A stretch of 64,000 nucleotides of DNA from Paracoccaceae bacterium (GTDB taxonomy: Bacteria > Pseudomonadota > Alphaproteobacteria > Rhodobacterales > Rhodobacteraceae). A model generated the notes under the pieces. That model did not search any database. It was not told where the DNA came from and saw nothing but the letters and a program-made list of their open reading frames with translations. The stretch covers positions 2,971,649-3,035,648 of the forward strand of contig CP075370.1 in assembly GCA_019454225.1 (NCBI GenBank). Direction: 5' to 3'. Position numbers and translations under genes: made by a program. This document shows positions 16,498-24,641 of the stretch, in pieces (the stretch's first letter is position 1; every line of letters starts with the position of its first letter).

Positions 16498-17197
16498 ATG
16501 AAAATCACCTGGCTCGGCCATTCCGGCTTCCGCATCGAGATCGAACAGGCGGTGCTGCTGATCGACCCGTGGATGACGGGCAACCCGATGTTTCCGCAAG
16601 ACAAACGGGCCGAGGCCATTGGCAGCGCGACCCATGTCCTGCTGACCCACGGCCATGGCGACCACACGGGCGACGCCATCGCCATCTGCCGCGAGACCGG
16701 GGCGGTGCTGGTCGGCACCTACGATCTGGTCGGCTGGTGGTCCGCGCGAGAGGGTATCGCCGGGCTCGGCTTCAACAAGGGCGGCACGGTGGACCTGGGA
16801 GGCGCCCGGGTCCCCGCTGGTGAACGCCAGCCATTCCTCCTCGGTCGCCGGCCCCGACGGCGCCCCCGTCTATGCCGGGCACGAGGCGGGATTCATGATC
16901 GCGGGAGAAGGCGAGACGATCTACATCTCGGGCGATACCGACCTGATGGCCGACATGGAGTGGATGGCCGACTATCACCGGCCCTCCATCGGCATCCTGT
17001 CGGCGGGCGGGCACTACACGATGGACATGGACCGCGCCGCCTATGCCTGCCGCCGCTGGTTCCGCTTCCACAGCGTGATCCCCTGCCACTACCGCACCTT
17101 TCCGGCCCTGGCGCAATCGGCCGAGGCACTGGTCAAGGGCGTGCTTCCCGGCACCCGGGTGATCGAACCGCAGGTCATGGAACCGCTCGCCTTCTGA
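16498..17197 (+). pseudogene. UPF0173 metal-dependent hydrolase, interrupted by one extra base
   Basis: Metallo-beta-lactamase-fold hydrolase of the UPF0173 family. The N-terminal part (MKITWLGHSGFRIEIEQAVL through the zinc motif THGHGDHTGD) reads in frame from 16498 to about 16811. The rest (LVNASHSSSVAGPDG, then SGDTDLMADMEWMADY and VIPCHYRTFPALAQ) reads in the next frame to the stop at 17195. Removing one C from the CCCC run at 16812-16815 restores a continuous protein of about 232 aa with all expected motifs. Either a recent pseudogene, a programmed slip site, or a sequencing error in a C-run. Confidence 0.85.
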
Positions 17198-17263
17198 CCC
17201 TCAGCAGTAGCCGTAGAGCCAGCCGTCGCCGTCGGGGTCCAGAAGGTCCGGGTCGATCAGGGG

Positions 17264-17581
17264 ATGGGCGGCCGGGTCCACGCCAATCGCCGGAATGCGG
17301 ATCCGGTGGCGCGACTGGCCCGGCCCGCGGGTCCCGTGGTCCTGCGCCTGAACAACGAGGGCGCGGAGGCCGAGACCATCCGCGCCTTCCGCGCCGTCTT
17401 CGGCGCCCGCCTGAAGGCTGTCATGGGGTCGCTGAACGACGTGGAAAAGGTGCGGGGCGCCGGGGCGCTGGCCGACCTCCACGCCTTCATGGCGGGCGAG
17501 GGTGTTCCCTTCCTGCCCTTCCATTCGGATTTCGCCACCTGGCCCGCGGCCGCCGCACATCTGCGCCGCCTGCTGCCCTGA
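17264..17581 (+). CDS. Small protein of unknown function
   Basis: 105-aa frame with strongly GC-rich third positions, most convincing from about residue 20 onward (VARLARPAGPVVLRLNNEGA ... FHSDFATWPAAAAHLRRLLP). No family recognised, no membrane segment. The start is uncertain: the frame stays open back to the UPF0173 stop at 17197. On the opposite strand the first 120 bp also encode a plausible C-terminus (DLLDPDGDGWLYGYC), so the 5' part of this gene is doubtful. Confidence 0.45.
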   Translation: MGGRVHANRRNADPVARLARPAGPVVLRLNNEGAEAETIRAFRAVFGARLKAVMGSLNDVEKVRGAGALADLHAFMAGEGVPFLPFHSDFATWPAAAAHLRRLLP

Positions 17582-17586
17582 ACCCG

Positions 17587-18036
17587 CTACCTCCGCACCG
17601 CAAAGAAGCCGCGCAGCAGTTCGGCCGCCGGCTCGGCCCCGATGCCGTCGTAGACCTCGGGGACATGGTGGCACTGGGGATGGGCGAAGACCCGCGCCCC
17701 CGCCGCCACCCCCCCCGACCTCGGGTCGGCCGCGCCATAGTAGAGCCGCGCGATCCGCGCGGCGGAAATCGCGCCCGCGCACATCGGGCAGGGTTCCAGC
17801 GTCGCGTAGAGATCGTGCCCGACCAGCCGCTCCGACCCCGCCGCTGCGCAGGCCGCGCGGATCGCCAGCATCTCGGCATGGGCCGTGGGATCGGCCAGTT
17901 CGCGCATCCGGTTGCCCGCGCGCGCCACGACCACGCCATCGCGCACCACCACCGCGCCCACGGGCACCTCGCCCCGCGCGCCGGCCGCCCGCGCCTCGTC
18001 GAGCGCCACATCCATGAAGGTCCGGAAACCGCTCAT
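17587..18036 (-). CDS. tadA: tRNA adenosine(34) deaminase
   Basis: 149-aa zinc deaminase converting A34 to inosine in tRNA-Arg(ACG). The cytidine-deaminase zinc site is complete: TAHAEML (His and catalytic Glu) and PCPMCAG (two Cys). The family-specific substrate region VPVGAVVVRDGVVVARAGN is present. The ATG at 18036 gives the usual length. It diverges from the rluB-like gene and converges on the small unknown gene with a 5-bp gap. Confidence 0.93.
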   Translation of the reverse strand: MSGFRTFMDVALDEARAAGARGEVPVGAVVVRDGVVVARAGNRMRELADPTAHAEMLAIRAACAAAGSERLVGHDLYATLEPCPMCAGAISAARIARLYYGAADPRSGGVAAGARVFAHPQCHHVPEVYDGIGAEPAAELLRGFFAVRR

Positions 18037-18174
18037 GCCCCTGTCATGCCCGGACCCTTGCGCCGACACAATCGCCTTGCCCCTGCGGCCCGGCACAAAT
18101 ACCTTCGGCGTCCGGGGGCAGATCTGGCCGCCGGGGCTGCCGCGCGCCCCGTGACGCGGCCGGAAGGTCCGCCC

Positions 18175-19080
18175 ATGTCCACCCCGCCGCCCGGCGAACG
18201 CATTGCCAAGGTCCTGTCCCGCGCCGGTGTCGCCTCGCGGCGCGAGGCCGAGCGGATGATCGCGCTTGGCGAGGTTGCGGTGAACGGACGTGTCATCGAC
18301 AGCCCGGCGCTGAATGTCACGCCAGACGACCGGATCACCGTGCGCGGCGAACCCGTCGGCGCCCCCGAGCCGCCGCGCCTGTGGCTGTATCACAAGCCAT
18401 CCGGGCTGGTGACGACCTCCTCGGACGAGAAGGGCCGCGCGACGATCTTCGACGCCCTGCCCGGGGATCTGCCGCGCGTCATGCCGGTCGGACGGCTGGA
18501 CCTGAATTCCGAGGGGCTGCTGCTGCTGACCAACGACGGCGCGCTGAAGCGGCGGCTTGAACTGCCCTCGACCGGCTGGCTGCGCAAGTATCGCGTCCGG
18601 GTGAACGGCAACCCGACCGACGCCGATCTCGAACCGCTGCGGCGCGGGGTGACCGTCGATGGCGAGGATTTCCAGCCGATGACCGCGACGGTCGACCGGA
18701 TCCAGGGGGCCAACGCCTGGCTGACCGTAGGCCTGCGCGAGGGCCGCAACCGCGAGATCCGGCGCGCGATGAACGCCATCGGGCTGACGGTGAACCGCCT
18801 GATCCGCATCGGCTATGGGCCGTTCCGGCTGGGCGAGCTGGCCGAGGGTGCGGTGGAAGAGGTGAAGGGCCGCGTGCTGCGCGACCAGCTGGGGCTGGCC
18901 GAGGCCGGGCCAAGGCCGCCGCAGGGCACCAGGGCGACCGCGCCGCAGGCGGCCAAGGGGCCGAAACCGGCGGCAAAGCCGACCAAGCCGCCGCAAACGC
19001 CCGGCGCCAGGAACGCCCCGCGCGGGGCCGGGCCGATGGCACCCGCGCGGCCCACCCGCACCGGCCCGCACGGCCGCTGA
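18175..19080 (+). CDS. rluB: RluB/RsuA-family rRNA pseudouridine synthase
   Basis: 301-aa pseudouridine synthase. An N-terminal S4 RNA-binding domain (ERIAKVLSRAGVASRREAER, about residues 8-55) precedes the catalytic domain with VGRLDLNSEGLLLLTNDG containing the catalytic Asp, and REGRNREIRRAMNAIG. The last 65 residues are a Pro/Ala/Lys-rich basic tail (PAAKPTKPPQTPG), common in alphaproteobacterial RluB and likely disordered. Acts on 23S rRNA by family inference. Stop codons of this gene and the next, convergent one are 3 bp apart. Confidence 0.85.
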   Translation: MSTPPPGERIAKVLSRAGVASRREAERMIALGEVAVNGRVIDSPALNVTPDDRITVRGEPVGAPEPPRLWLYHKPSGLVTTSSDEKGRATIFDALPGDLPRVMPVGRLDLNSEGLLLLTNDGALKRRLELPSTGWLRKYRVRVNGNPTDADLEPLRRGVTVDGEDFQPMTATVDRIQGANAWLTVGLREGRNREIRRAMNAIGLTVNRLIRIGYGPFRLGELAEGAVEEVKGRVLRDQLGLAEAGPRPPQGTRATAPQAAKGPKPAAKPTKPPQTPGARNAPRGAGPMAPARPTRTGPHGR

Positions 19081-19083
19081 CGA

Positions 19084-20091
19084 TCAGGACGCGGTCCGCG
19101 CCCGCGCCTCGAGCGCGGTCAGCTGGTCGGGCAGGAACCGCTCGGCAAAGCCCGCGAGGAAGCACCAGACGACAAGCTTGGCGAACTCCGGCGTGGGCAG
19201 CGCGAAGTCGAGCGCCTGGCCGCTTTGGGCGGTCGTCTCGCCCAGCCGCCAGAACGGTGCCGGGACTGCGGCGGTCAGGTCGGGAAACAGGTCGCCGCCC
19301 AGCAGACCGGCCGCGATCATGTAGTAGACGATGACGGCCGCAAACCCGCCGATCATCATGCGCACGATCAGCACGCGGTGCCTGTACCCCTTGTGCAGGT
19401 CGTCCCATGTCATCGCGCCCGCATGCGTCTGGAACGCGATCAGGCGCGAGAAGAAGGCGCCGAAGAACCCGAACCACACAAGCGCCGTGACATGCCACTT
19501 GCCGATCACGTCGAACATCGTCGGCGCCAGGCCGGGCGGACCGGCTATGCCCGGCGGCAGGTGCTGGGGAAAGCGGCTGTAGATGAACCCGACGAGCAGC
19601 AGCAGCAACGCGCCGCCGAGAAGCAGGAAGCCCCACTGGCACAGCCGCATCGCCACCTCGGACCGGCAGCGCCGTTCGGACCGGCGATCGACGAAACGGC
19701 GGTGAACCTGATCGAACAGCGCAAGGACGAGCGCGCGCTGGCGATCGGCATCGCCCGCCTCTTCGGCCGCGCGGATGCGGTCGGCAAGGGCAGCGTGGCC
19801 GGGCACCCCGATCCGTTCCGCCCTTGCCAGCTGAACCACCGACATGGCCGAAAGCCGCGCGGCATCGGCATGCCCGGCCAGACGCCGCTCGATCTCGTTG
19901 GCCACGGCATAGCGGCCGTGGCGCGGGTGGGCGGGATCGTCGGCGATGGCCAGCAGTGCCGCGATTCGGGCATCCGACGCGCCGGGCATGGCGGGCTTCA
20001 TCAGGTCGTAGTCGACCGCAAGGCCCGCCATCAGGGCCATCCAGGCCTCGGGCAGGGCCGTCGGCTGGTCCTCGTCGCGCGCGTCGGCCAT
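19084..20091 (-). CDS. Unrecognised membrane protein
   Basis: 335 aa from the ATG at 20091 (MADARDEDQPTALPEAW). The N-terminal half is soluble and helical, Ala/Arg-rich (HPRHGRYAVANEIERRLAGH). The C-terminal half has about four hydrophobic segments: LCQWGFLLLGGALLLLLVGF, WHVTALVWFGFFGAFFSRLI, MIGGFAAVIVYYMIAAGLLG, and FAKLVVWCFLAGFAERFLP. No family assigned. It diverges from the XpaC-TelA-SPFH operon across a 174-bp gap with a dyad at 20190-20209, so it may be co-regulated with that operon. Confidence 0.7.
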   Translation of the reverse strand: MADARDEDQPTALPEAWMALMAGLAVDYDLMKPAMPGASDARIAALLAIADDPAHPRHGRYAVANEIERRLAGHADAARLSAMSVVQLARAERIGVPGHAALADRIRAAEEAGDADRQRALVLALFDQVHRRFVDRRSERRCRSEVAMRLCQWGFLLLGGALLLLLVGFIYSRFPQHLPPGIAGPPGLAPTMFDVIGKWHVTALVWFGFFGAFFSRLIAFQTHAGAMTWDDLHKGYRHRVLIVRMMIGGFAAVIVYYMIAAGLLGGDLFPDLTAAVPAPFWRLGETTAQSGQALDFALPTPEFAKLVVWCFLAGFAERFLPDQLTALEARARTAS

Positions 20092-20189
20092 CGGCTCCCC
20101 CCGCCATTGCGCGCAGGGCATGGCCTGCGCGTTCAGGATACCAGCATACAAGGGCTTGACGCTACGGAAAGCCGGTCCGGCACAATTGA

Positions 20190-20209
20190 CGTGCCATTGA
20201 CGCGGCACG
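20190..20209. promoter_or_regulatory. CGTGCC-N8-GGCACG dyad between divergent genes
   Basis: Perfect 6-bp inverted repeat in the divergent gap between the membrane-protein gene and the microprotein/XpaC operon; the spacer contains ATTGAC. Candidate operator of unknown partner. Confidence 0.4.
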
Positions 20210-20265
20210 CTGGATCGTGCGCCGGGCTTCCGCTATCGTCGCGCTGCAACGCACGCGGGGTCAGC

Positions 20266-20349
20266 ATGTCATCGGCAGGATTGCGCACGACCGCCTGGAT
20301 TCTTCTGGTCGGCCTCGTGTTCTACGTGGCCTTCCTCGGGGCGGCGTGA
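20266..20349 (+). CDS. 27-aa membrane microprotein leading the XpaC operon
   Basis: ATG to TGA encodes 27 residues with one hydrophobic helix: RTTAWILLVGLVFYVAFLGA after a short polar start. Its stop is one base before the XpaC ATG (TGACATG), so translation is probably coupled. The spacing and the clean transmembrane profile argue that it is real, though proteins this short can arise by chance. No homologue recalled. Confidence 0.5.
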   Translation: MSSAGLRTTAWILLVGLVFYVAFLGAA

Positions 20350-20350
20350 C

Positions 20351-21238
20351 ATGGCGCAGCGCTTTGGCGGAAAGCACAGCCCCGACGGCCGCGTCACCGG
20401 CCCCGGCGAACATGCGCAGGCGCCCGCCCCGAACCCGTTCGACGGACAGCGCCCGAGCGGCGTGGGCCTGCGCGCGAACCTGCTGTTCGCGCTGCCCTTC
20501 CTGTTCGTCTGGAAGGCCTTCACCGGCGATCCGGCAACGCTGGTCCTGTCGTTTGCCGTCTTTGCCCTGATGATGCTGTCCGCCTGGCTGACACGCGACG
20601 GCATCCGCGCGCAGGACGCCTATGACGCGCGCGCCGTCGCGCGCCGCCCCGCGATCCCCCGCAAGATATTCGGGGCCGCGCTGATGGGTGCGGGGCTGGC
20701 GACGGCAACGGTGATGGCAGGCCAGGGCCCGGTGATCGCGGCGGTGCTGGGGGCGATCGGCAGCGCGCTGCACCTTGCAGCCTTCGGCGCCGACCCGCTG
20801 CGCGACAAGGGCGCCGAGGGAATCGACCAGTTCCAGTCGGACCGCGTGGCCGGAGCCGTGGATGAGGCCGAGCGGCACCTTTCGGCGATGAAGGATGCGA
20901 TCCTGCGCGCGGGCGACCGGCGGATCGAGGGCCGTGTCGACCGCTTTGCCGCCACCGCCCGCGCCATGTTCCGCGCGGTCGAGGCCGATCCGCGCGACCT
21001 TACGGCCTCGCGCAAGTACCTGGGCGTCTACCTGATGGGTGCCCGCGACGCGACCGTGAAGTTCGCCGATCTCTATGCCCGGTCGCGCGACCCGCAGGCG
21101 CGCACCGACTACGAGGCGCTGCTGGACGATCTGGAACGCAACTTCACGCAGGCGACGGCCAAGCTGCGCGAGAACGACCATACCGACCTGACGGTCGAGA
21201 TCGAGGTTCTGCGCGACAGGCTGGCCCGCGAGACCTGA
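20351..21238 (+). CDS. XpaC-like (5-bromo-4-chloroindolyl phosphate hydrolysis) family protein
   Basis: 295 aa. It has a short polar N-terminus, two to four hydrophobic segments (LRANLLFALPFLFVWKAF, LVLSFAVFALMMLSAWL, and a Gly/Ala-rich pair around residues 100-140), then a long cytosolic helical domain (AGAVDEAERHLSAMKDAILR; LTASRKYLGVYLMGARDATV). This layout fits the XpaC family, which sits next to TelA-type genes in many genomes; its biochemical role is unknown. First large gene of a five- or six-gene operon, 104 bp before the TelA-like gene. Confidence 0.75.
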   Translation: MAQRFGGKHSPDGRVTGPGEHAQAPAPNPFDGQRPSGVGLRANLLFALPFLFVWKAFTGDPATLVLSFAVFALMMLSAWLTRDGIRAQDAYDARAVARRPAIPRKIFGAALMGAGLATATVMAGQGPVIAAVLGAIGSALHLAAFGADPLRDKGAEGIDQFQSDRVAGAVDEAERHLSAMKDAILRAGDRRIEGRVDRFAATARAMFRAVEADPRDLTASRKYLGVYLMGARDATVKFADLYARSRDPQARTDYEALLDDLERNFTQATAKLRENDHTDLTVEIEVLRDRLARET

Positions 21239-21342
21239 CGCACGCCCATCCGAAAAGCGTGCTGGCAATCGGCCATCACCTGTCGCAGTCTGTGGAAAAT
21301 CCCGGCGGTCTCCGCCGCCGCACAACCCGGGAGCCGCCTGTC

Positions 21343-22530
21343 ATGACCAGTTCCGTCCGCACCGAGGCCGAGGCCGCACTGGCCGAGGTCGCCAAGGTCA
21401 CCGCCGTCATCCTGCCCGAACCGGGGCGCGATCTCGTGCCGCTCGAGGCCGCGCCGGCGCCGCTTGCCGATGACATCCGCAAGCGCATGGCCGAGATCGA
21501 CATGGCCAACACACAGTCGATCATCAGCTTCGGGTCCAAGGCCCAGGCCGAGCTTCAGGTCATCAGCCAGGAGATGCTGCAGGACGTGAAGAACAAGGAT
21601 GTCGGCCCTGCGGGCGATTCCCTGCGCGACATCGTCACCACGATCCGGGGGTTCTCGGTCAGCGAACTGGACGTCCGGCGCAAGAAAAGCTGGTGGGAAA
21701 AGCTGACCGGAAAGGCTGCGCCCTTTGCCAATTTCGTGGCACGGTTCGAGTCGGTCCAGGGCCAGATCGACAAGATCACCGAGAACCTGCTGCGGCACGA
21801 ACACACGCTGCTGAAGGATATCAAGGCGCTCGACATCCTCTATGCCAAGACACTGAGCTTCTACGACGAGCTTGCGCTCTACATCGCGGCGGGCGAGGCA
21901 AAGCTCAAGGAACTCGACGCCGAGACGATCCCGGCGAAGGAGGCCGCCGTGGCGGCGGCACCCGAGGGCGACCAGGTCAAGGTGGCGCAGGAACTGCGCG
22001 ACCTGCGCGGCGCCCGTGACGATCTGGAACGTCGCGTCCACGACCTGAAGCTGACGCGGCAGGTCACCATGCAGTCGCTGCCCTCGATCCGGCTGGTGCA
22101 GGAAAACGACAAGAGCCTTGTCACCAAGATCAACTCGACCCTCGTGAACACCGTCCCGCTGTGGGAAACGCAGCTGGCGCAGGCGGTCACGATCCAGCGG
22201 TCGAAAGAGGCCGCCGAGGCGATCCGCGGCGCCAACGACCTGACGAACGAACTGCTGACCGCGAATGCCGAGAACCTGCAACAGGCCAACCGCGTGGTGC
22301 GCCAGGAGATGGAACGCGGCGTCTTCGACATCGAGGCGGTCAAGAAGGCCAACGCCACCCTGATCGCGACGATCCAGGAATCGTTGCAGATCGCCGATGA
22401 GGGCAAGGCCAAGCGCGCGGCCGCTGAACAGGATCTGCAGAAGATGGAGACGGAACTCCGCGACACGCTGGCCGCCGCACGGGCCAAGGCCACCGGCCTT
22501 GGCGCGACGGTCGGCGAAGCGGCGGGCTGA
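21343..22530 (+). CDS. TelA/KlaA-like toxic anion resistance family protein
   Basis: 395-aa soluble, mostly helical protein of the TelA family, members of which are linked to tellurite, nisin or cell-envelope stress resistance. Typical runs are IDKITENLLRHEHTLLKDIK, YDELALYIAAGEAKLKEL, QSLPSIRLVQENDKSLVTKI, and NTVPLWETQLAQAVTIQRSK. Long coiled-coil segments suggest a scaffold. The ATG at 21343 follows GGGAGCC and trims an unconserved leader. Cofunctions with XpaC by gene neighbourhood. Confidence 0.85.
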   Translation: MTSSVRTEAEAALAEVAKVTAVILPEPGRDLVPLEAAPAPLADDIRKRMAEIDMANTQSIISFGSKAQAELQVISQEMLQDVKNKDVGPAGDSLRDIVTTIRGFSVSELDVRRKKSWWEKLTGKAAPFANFVARFESVQGQIDKITENLLRHEHTLLKDIKALDILYAKTLSFYDELALYIAAGEAKLKELDAETIPAKEAAVAAAPEGDQVKVAQELRDLRGARDDLERRVHDLKLTRQVTMQSLPSIRLVQENDKSLVTKINSTLVNTVPLWETQLAQAVTIQRSKEAAEAIRGANDLTNELLTANAENLQQANRVVRQEMERGVFDIEAVKKANATLIATIQESLQIADEGKAKRAAAEQDLQKMETELRDTLAAARAKATGLGATVGEAAG

Positions 22531-22540
22531 CGCGACCACC

Positions 22541-23503
22541 ATGCCCCCGTGGCCCCCTGCCCTGCCGCGCCCTGCGCCAAGGCTGATCGCGGCGGCGGGC
22601 CTGGCGGTCCTTGTCGCGGGCTGTGACATTCCCGCGACCGGCACCATCGCCCCGCCGCCCCGCGCCCCCGCTGCCGTGGCCGGGCCACCGGTGGCGTCGG
22701 CGGAAAGCCGTGCGCTGGCCGCCTATTACGCGCAGGTGCAATCCAGCCTGCTGTCGCGCGGCCTGATGCGGACCGACCAGGGCCGCACCGACGCCCCGTT
22801 CAGTGCCCGGATGCTTGCTGAAAACTTTGTCCGCGTCGCGCTTTACGACGAATACGTCCAGACCGGCGGCGGGTTCACGGCGCGCGAGACCCCCAGCATC
22901 CTGCGCCGCTGGGCGGCGCCGGTGCGCGTCAGCCTGCGTTTCGGCGACAGCGTGCCGGCAGCGCGCCAGGCGGTCGAACGCGCGCGCGTCGCCTCATACC
23001 TTGCCCGGTTGTCGCGGGTGACCGGGCACTCGATCAGGCTGGCCGACGGGGCGCCGAACTTTTTCCTCTACATCGTCGACGAGGACGAGCGCCGCGCCAT
23101 GGGGCCACAGATCGCGGCGGCAATGCCGGGGCTTTCGGCGGTCGAGATCGGCGCCTTCACCGGCATGCCGCCCTCGACCTACTGCCAGGTCTCGGCCGTG
23201 TCCGACCGCAGCAGCGGCGTCTACGTACGTGCCCTGGCGGTGATCCGGGCCGAGCATCCCGACCTGATGTTCCTGTCCTGCCTGCACGAGGAAATCGCCC
23301 AGGGGCTTGGACTGCCCAACGACAGCCCGCGCGCGCGCCCGTCGATCTTCAACGACGACCAGGAATTCGCCCTGCTGACCCCGCATGACGAACTGCTGCT
23401 GCGCCTGCTCTACCACCCCTCGCTGCGTCCCGGGATGACCGAGGCCGAGGCGAGCCCGATTGTCGAATCCCTTGCCATCGCGTTTGTCGGCGGGGAGAGT
23501 TGA
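22541..23503 (+). CDS. DUF2927 lipoprotein
   Basis: 320-aa predicted lipoprotein: signal peptide with lipobox LVAGC (Cys about residue 29), then a Pro/Ala linker and the DUF2927 domain (FTARETPSILRRWAAPVRVS ... SCLHEEIAQGLGLPNDSPRA). The HEEIAQ segment within CLHEEIAQGLGL resembles a metalloprotease-like HExxx-Q context but lacks a full HExxH. Placed between the TelA-like and SPFH genes, so it is the envelope-anchored member of the set. Confidence 0.8.
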   Translation: MPPWPPALPRPAPRLIAAAGLAVLVAGCDIPATGTIAPPPRAPAAVAGPPVASAESRALAAYYAQVQSSLLSRGLMRTDQGRTDAPFSARMLAENFVRVALYDEYVQTGGGFTARETPSILRRWAAPVRVSLRFGDSVPAARQAVERARVASYLARLSRVTGHSIRLADGAPNFFLYIVDEDERRAMGPQIAAAMPGLSAVEIGAFTGMPPSTYCQVSAVSDRSSGVYVRALAVIRAEHPDLMFLSCLHEEIAQGLGLPNDSPRARPSIFNDDQEFALLTPHDELLLRLLYHPSLRPGMTEAEASPIVESLAIAFVGGES

Positions 23504-23528
23504 AGCGGCACGACCCAGGGAGACAGCG

Positions 23529-24638
23529 ATGGTTTTCGATTTCCTGAAAGGCGAGTTTGTCGATGTCATCGCCTGGCTCGACGACACGCGCGACACCATG
23601 GTCTGGCGGTTCGAACGTCGCGGCCAGGCGATCAAGTACGGCGCAAAGCTGACGGTGCGCGAGGGCCAGGCGGCCGTCTTCGTGCATGAGGGGCAGCTGG
23701 CCGACGTCTTCGCGCCCGGGCTCTACATGCTCGAGACCAACAACATGCCGATCATGACGACGCTGCAGCACTGGGACCACGGGTTCCAGTCGCCGTTCAA
23801 GAGCGAGGTGTATTTCGTCAACACCACGCGCTTCAACGATCAGAAGTGGGGCACCAAGAACCCCATCATGTGCCGCGATCCCGAATTCGGCCCGGTGCGC
23901 ATCCGTGCTTTCGGTACCTATTCGATGCGGGTTGCCGATCCGGCGAAGTTCATGAAGGAGATCGTCGGCACCGACGGCGAATTCACCACCGACGAGGTGT
24001 CGAACCAGATCCGAAACGTGATCCTCCAGCAGGTCAGCCAGGTGCTTGCGGGCTCGGGAATCCCGGTGCTGGACATGGCCGCCAACACCGGCGACCTCGG
24101 ATCGATCGTCACCAAGGCGATCGCACCGAAGATCGCCGACTACGGGCTGTCGATCCCCGAATTCTACATCGAGAACATCAGCCTGCCCGAAGAGGTCGAG
24201 AAGGTGCTGGACAAGCGCACATCGGTCGGGATCGCGGGCGACCTGTCGAAATACATGCAGTTCTCGGCGGCCGAGGCACTGGGCAACCCGGCCTCTGCCG
24301 CAGGTTCGGCGATGGCCACGGGCATGGGCGCCGGAATGGGGATGCAGATGGGGGCGCAGATGGCGCAACCCGGCCCGTGGGGCGCGGCCCCTGCCGCCGC
24401 CGCGCCTCCGCCGCCGCCACCGCCGCCGCCCGCCGCGCGGCAATGGCACATCGCCGCGAACGGCGCCACGACCGGCCCCTATTCCGACGCCGACCTTGCG
24501 GCCATGGTGCAGGCGGGCACCCTGACGCGCGCCAGCGTGGTCTGGTGTGCGGGCATGGACGGATGGAAGCCCGCCGCCGACACCGAACTGTCGCGCCTGT
24601 TCTCGCACATGCCGCCACCCCCGCCACCCGGGGTCTGA
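23529..24638 (+). CDS. SPFH-domain protein with C-terminal GYF_2 domain
   Basis: 369-aa protein of the virion-core-like SPFH family. The SPFH domain covers about residues 20-250 (MVWRFERRGQAIKYGAKLTV; VFAPGLYMLETNNMPIM; SLPEEVEKVLDKRTSVGIAG). Then a Gly/Met-rich stretch and a run of prolines (about 24405-24430) lead into a GYF_2 domain (GPYSDADLAAMVQAGTLTRA) that binds proline-rich peptides. No transmembrane anchor is seen. The partner is probably the neighbouring zinc-ribbon membrane protein, 3 bp downstream. The family is widespread and functionally obscure. Confidence 0.85.
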   Translation: MVFDFLKGEFVDVIAWLDDTRDTMVWRFERRGQAIKYGAKLTVREGQAAVFVHEGQLADVFAPGLYMLETNNMPIMTTLQHWDHGFQSPFKSEVYFVNTTRFNDQKWGTKNPIMCRDPEFGPVRIRAFGTYSMRVADPAKFMKEIVGTDGEFTTDEVSNQIRNVILQQVSQVLAGSGIPVLDMAANTGDLGSIVTKAIAPKIADYGLSIPEFYIENISLPEEVEKVLDKRTSVGIAGDLSKYMQFSAAEALGNPASAAGSAMATGMGAGMGMQMGAQMAQPGPWGAAPAAAAPPPPPPPPPAARQWHIAANGATTGPYSDADLAAMVQAGTLTRASVVWCAGMDGWKPAADTELSRLFSHMPPPPPPGV

Positions 24639-24641
24639 CCG

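Noticed and set aside
17201-17782. 194-codon minus-strand gene with a calcium motif at its end
   Set aside because: Only the last 20-40 residues look real; the rest is Arg/Gly/Ala filler opposite the tadA end and the small plus-strand gene. Kept as a finding, not as a gene.
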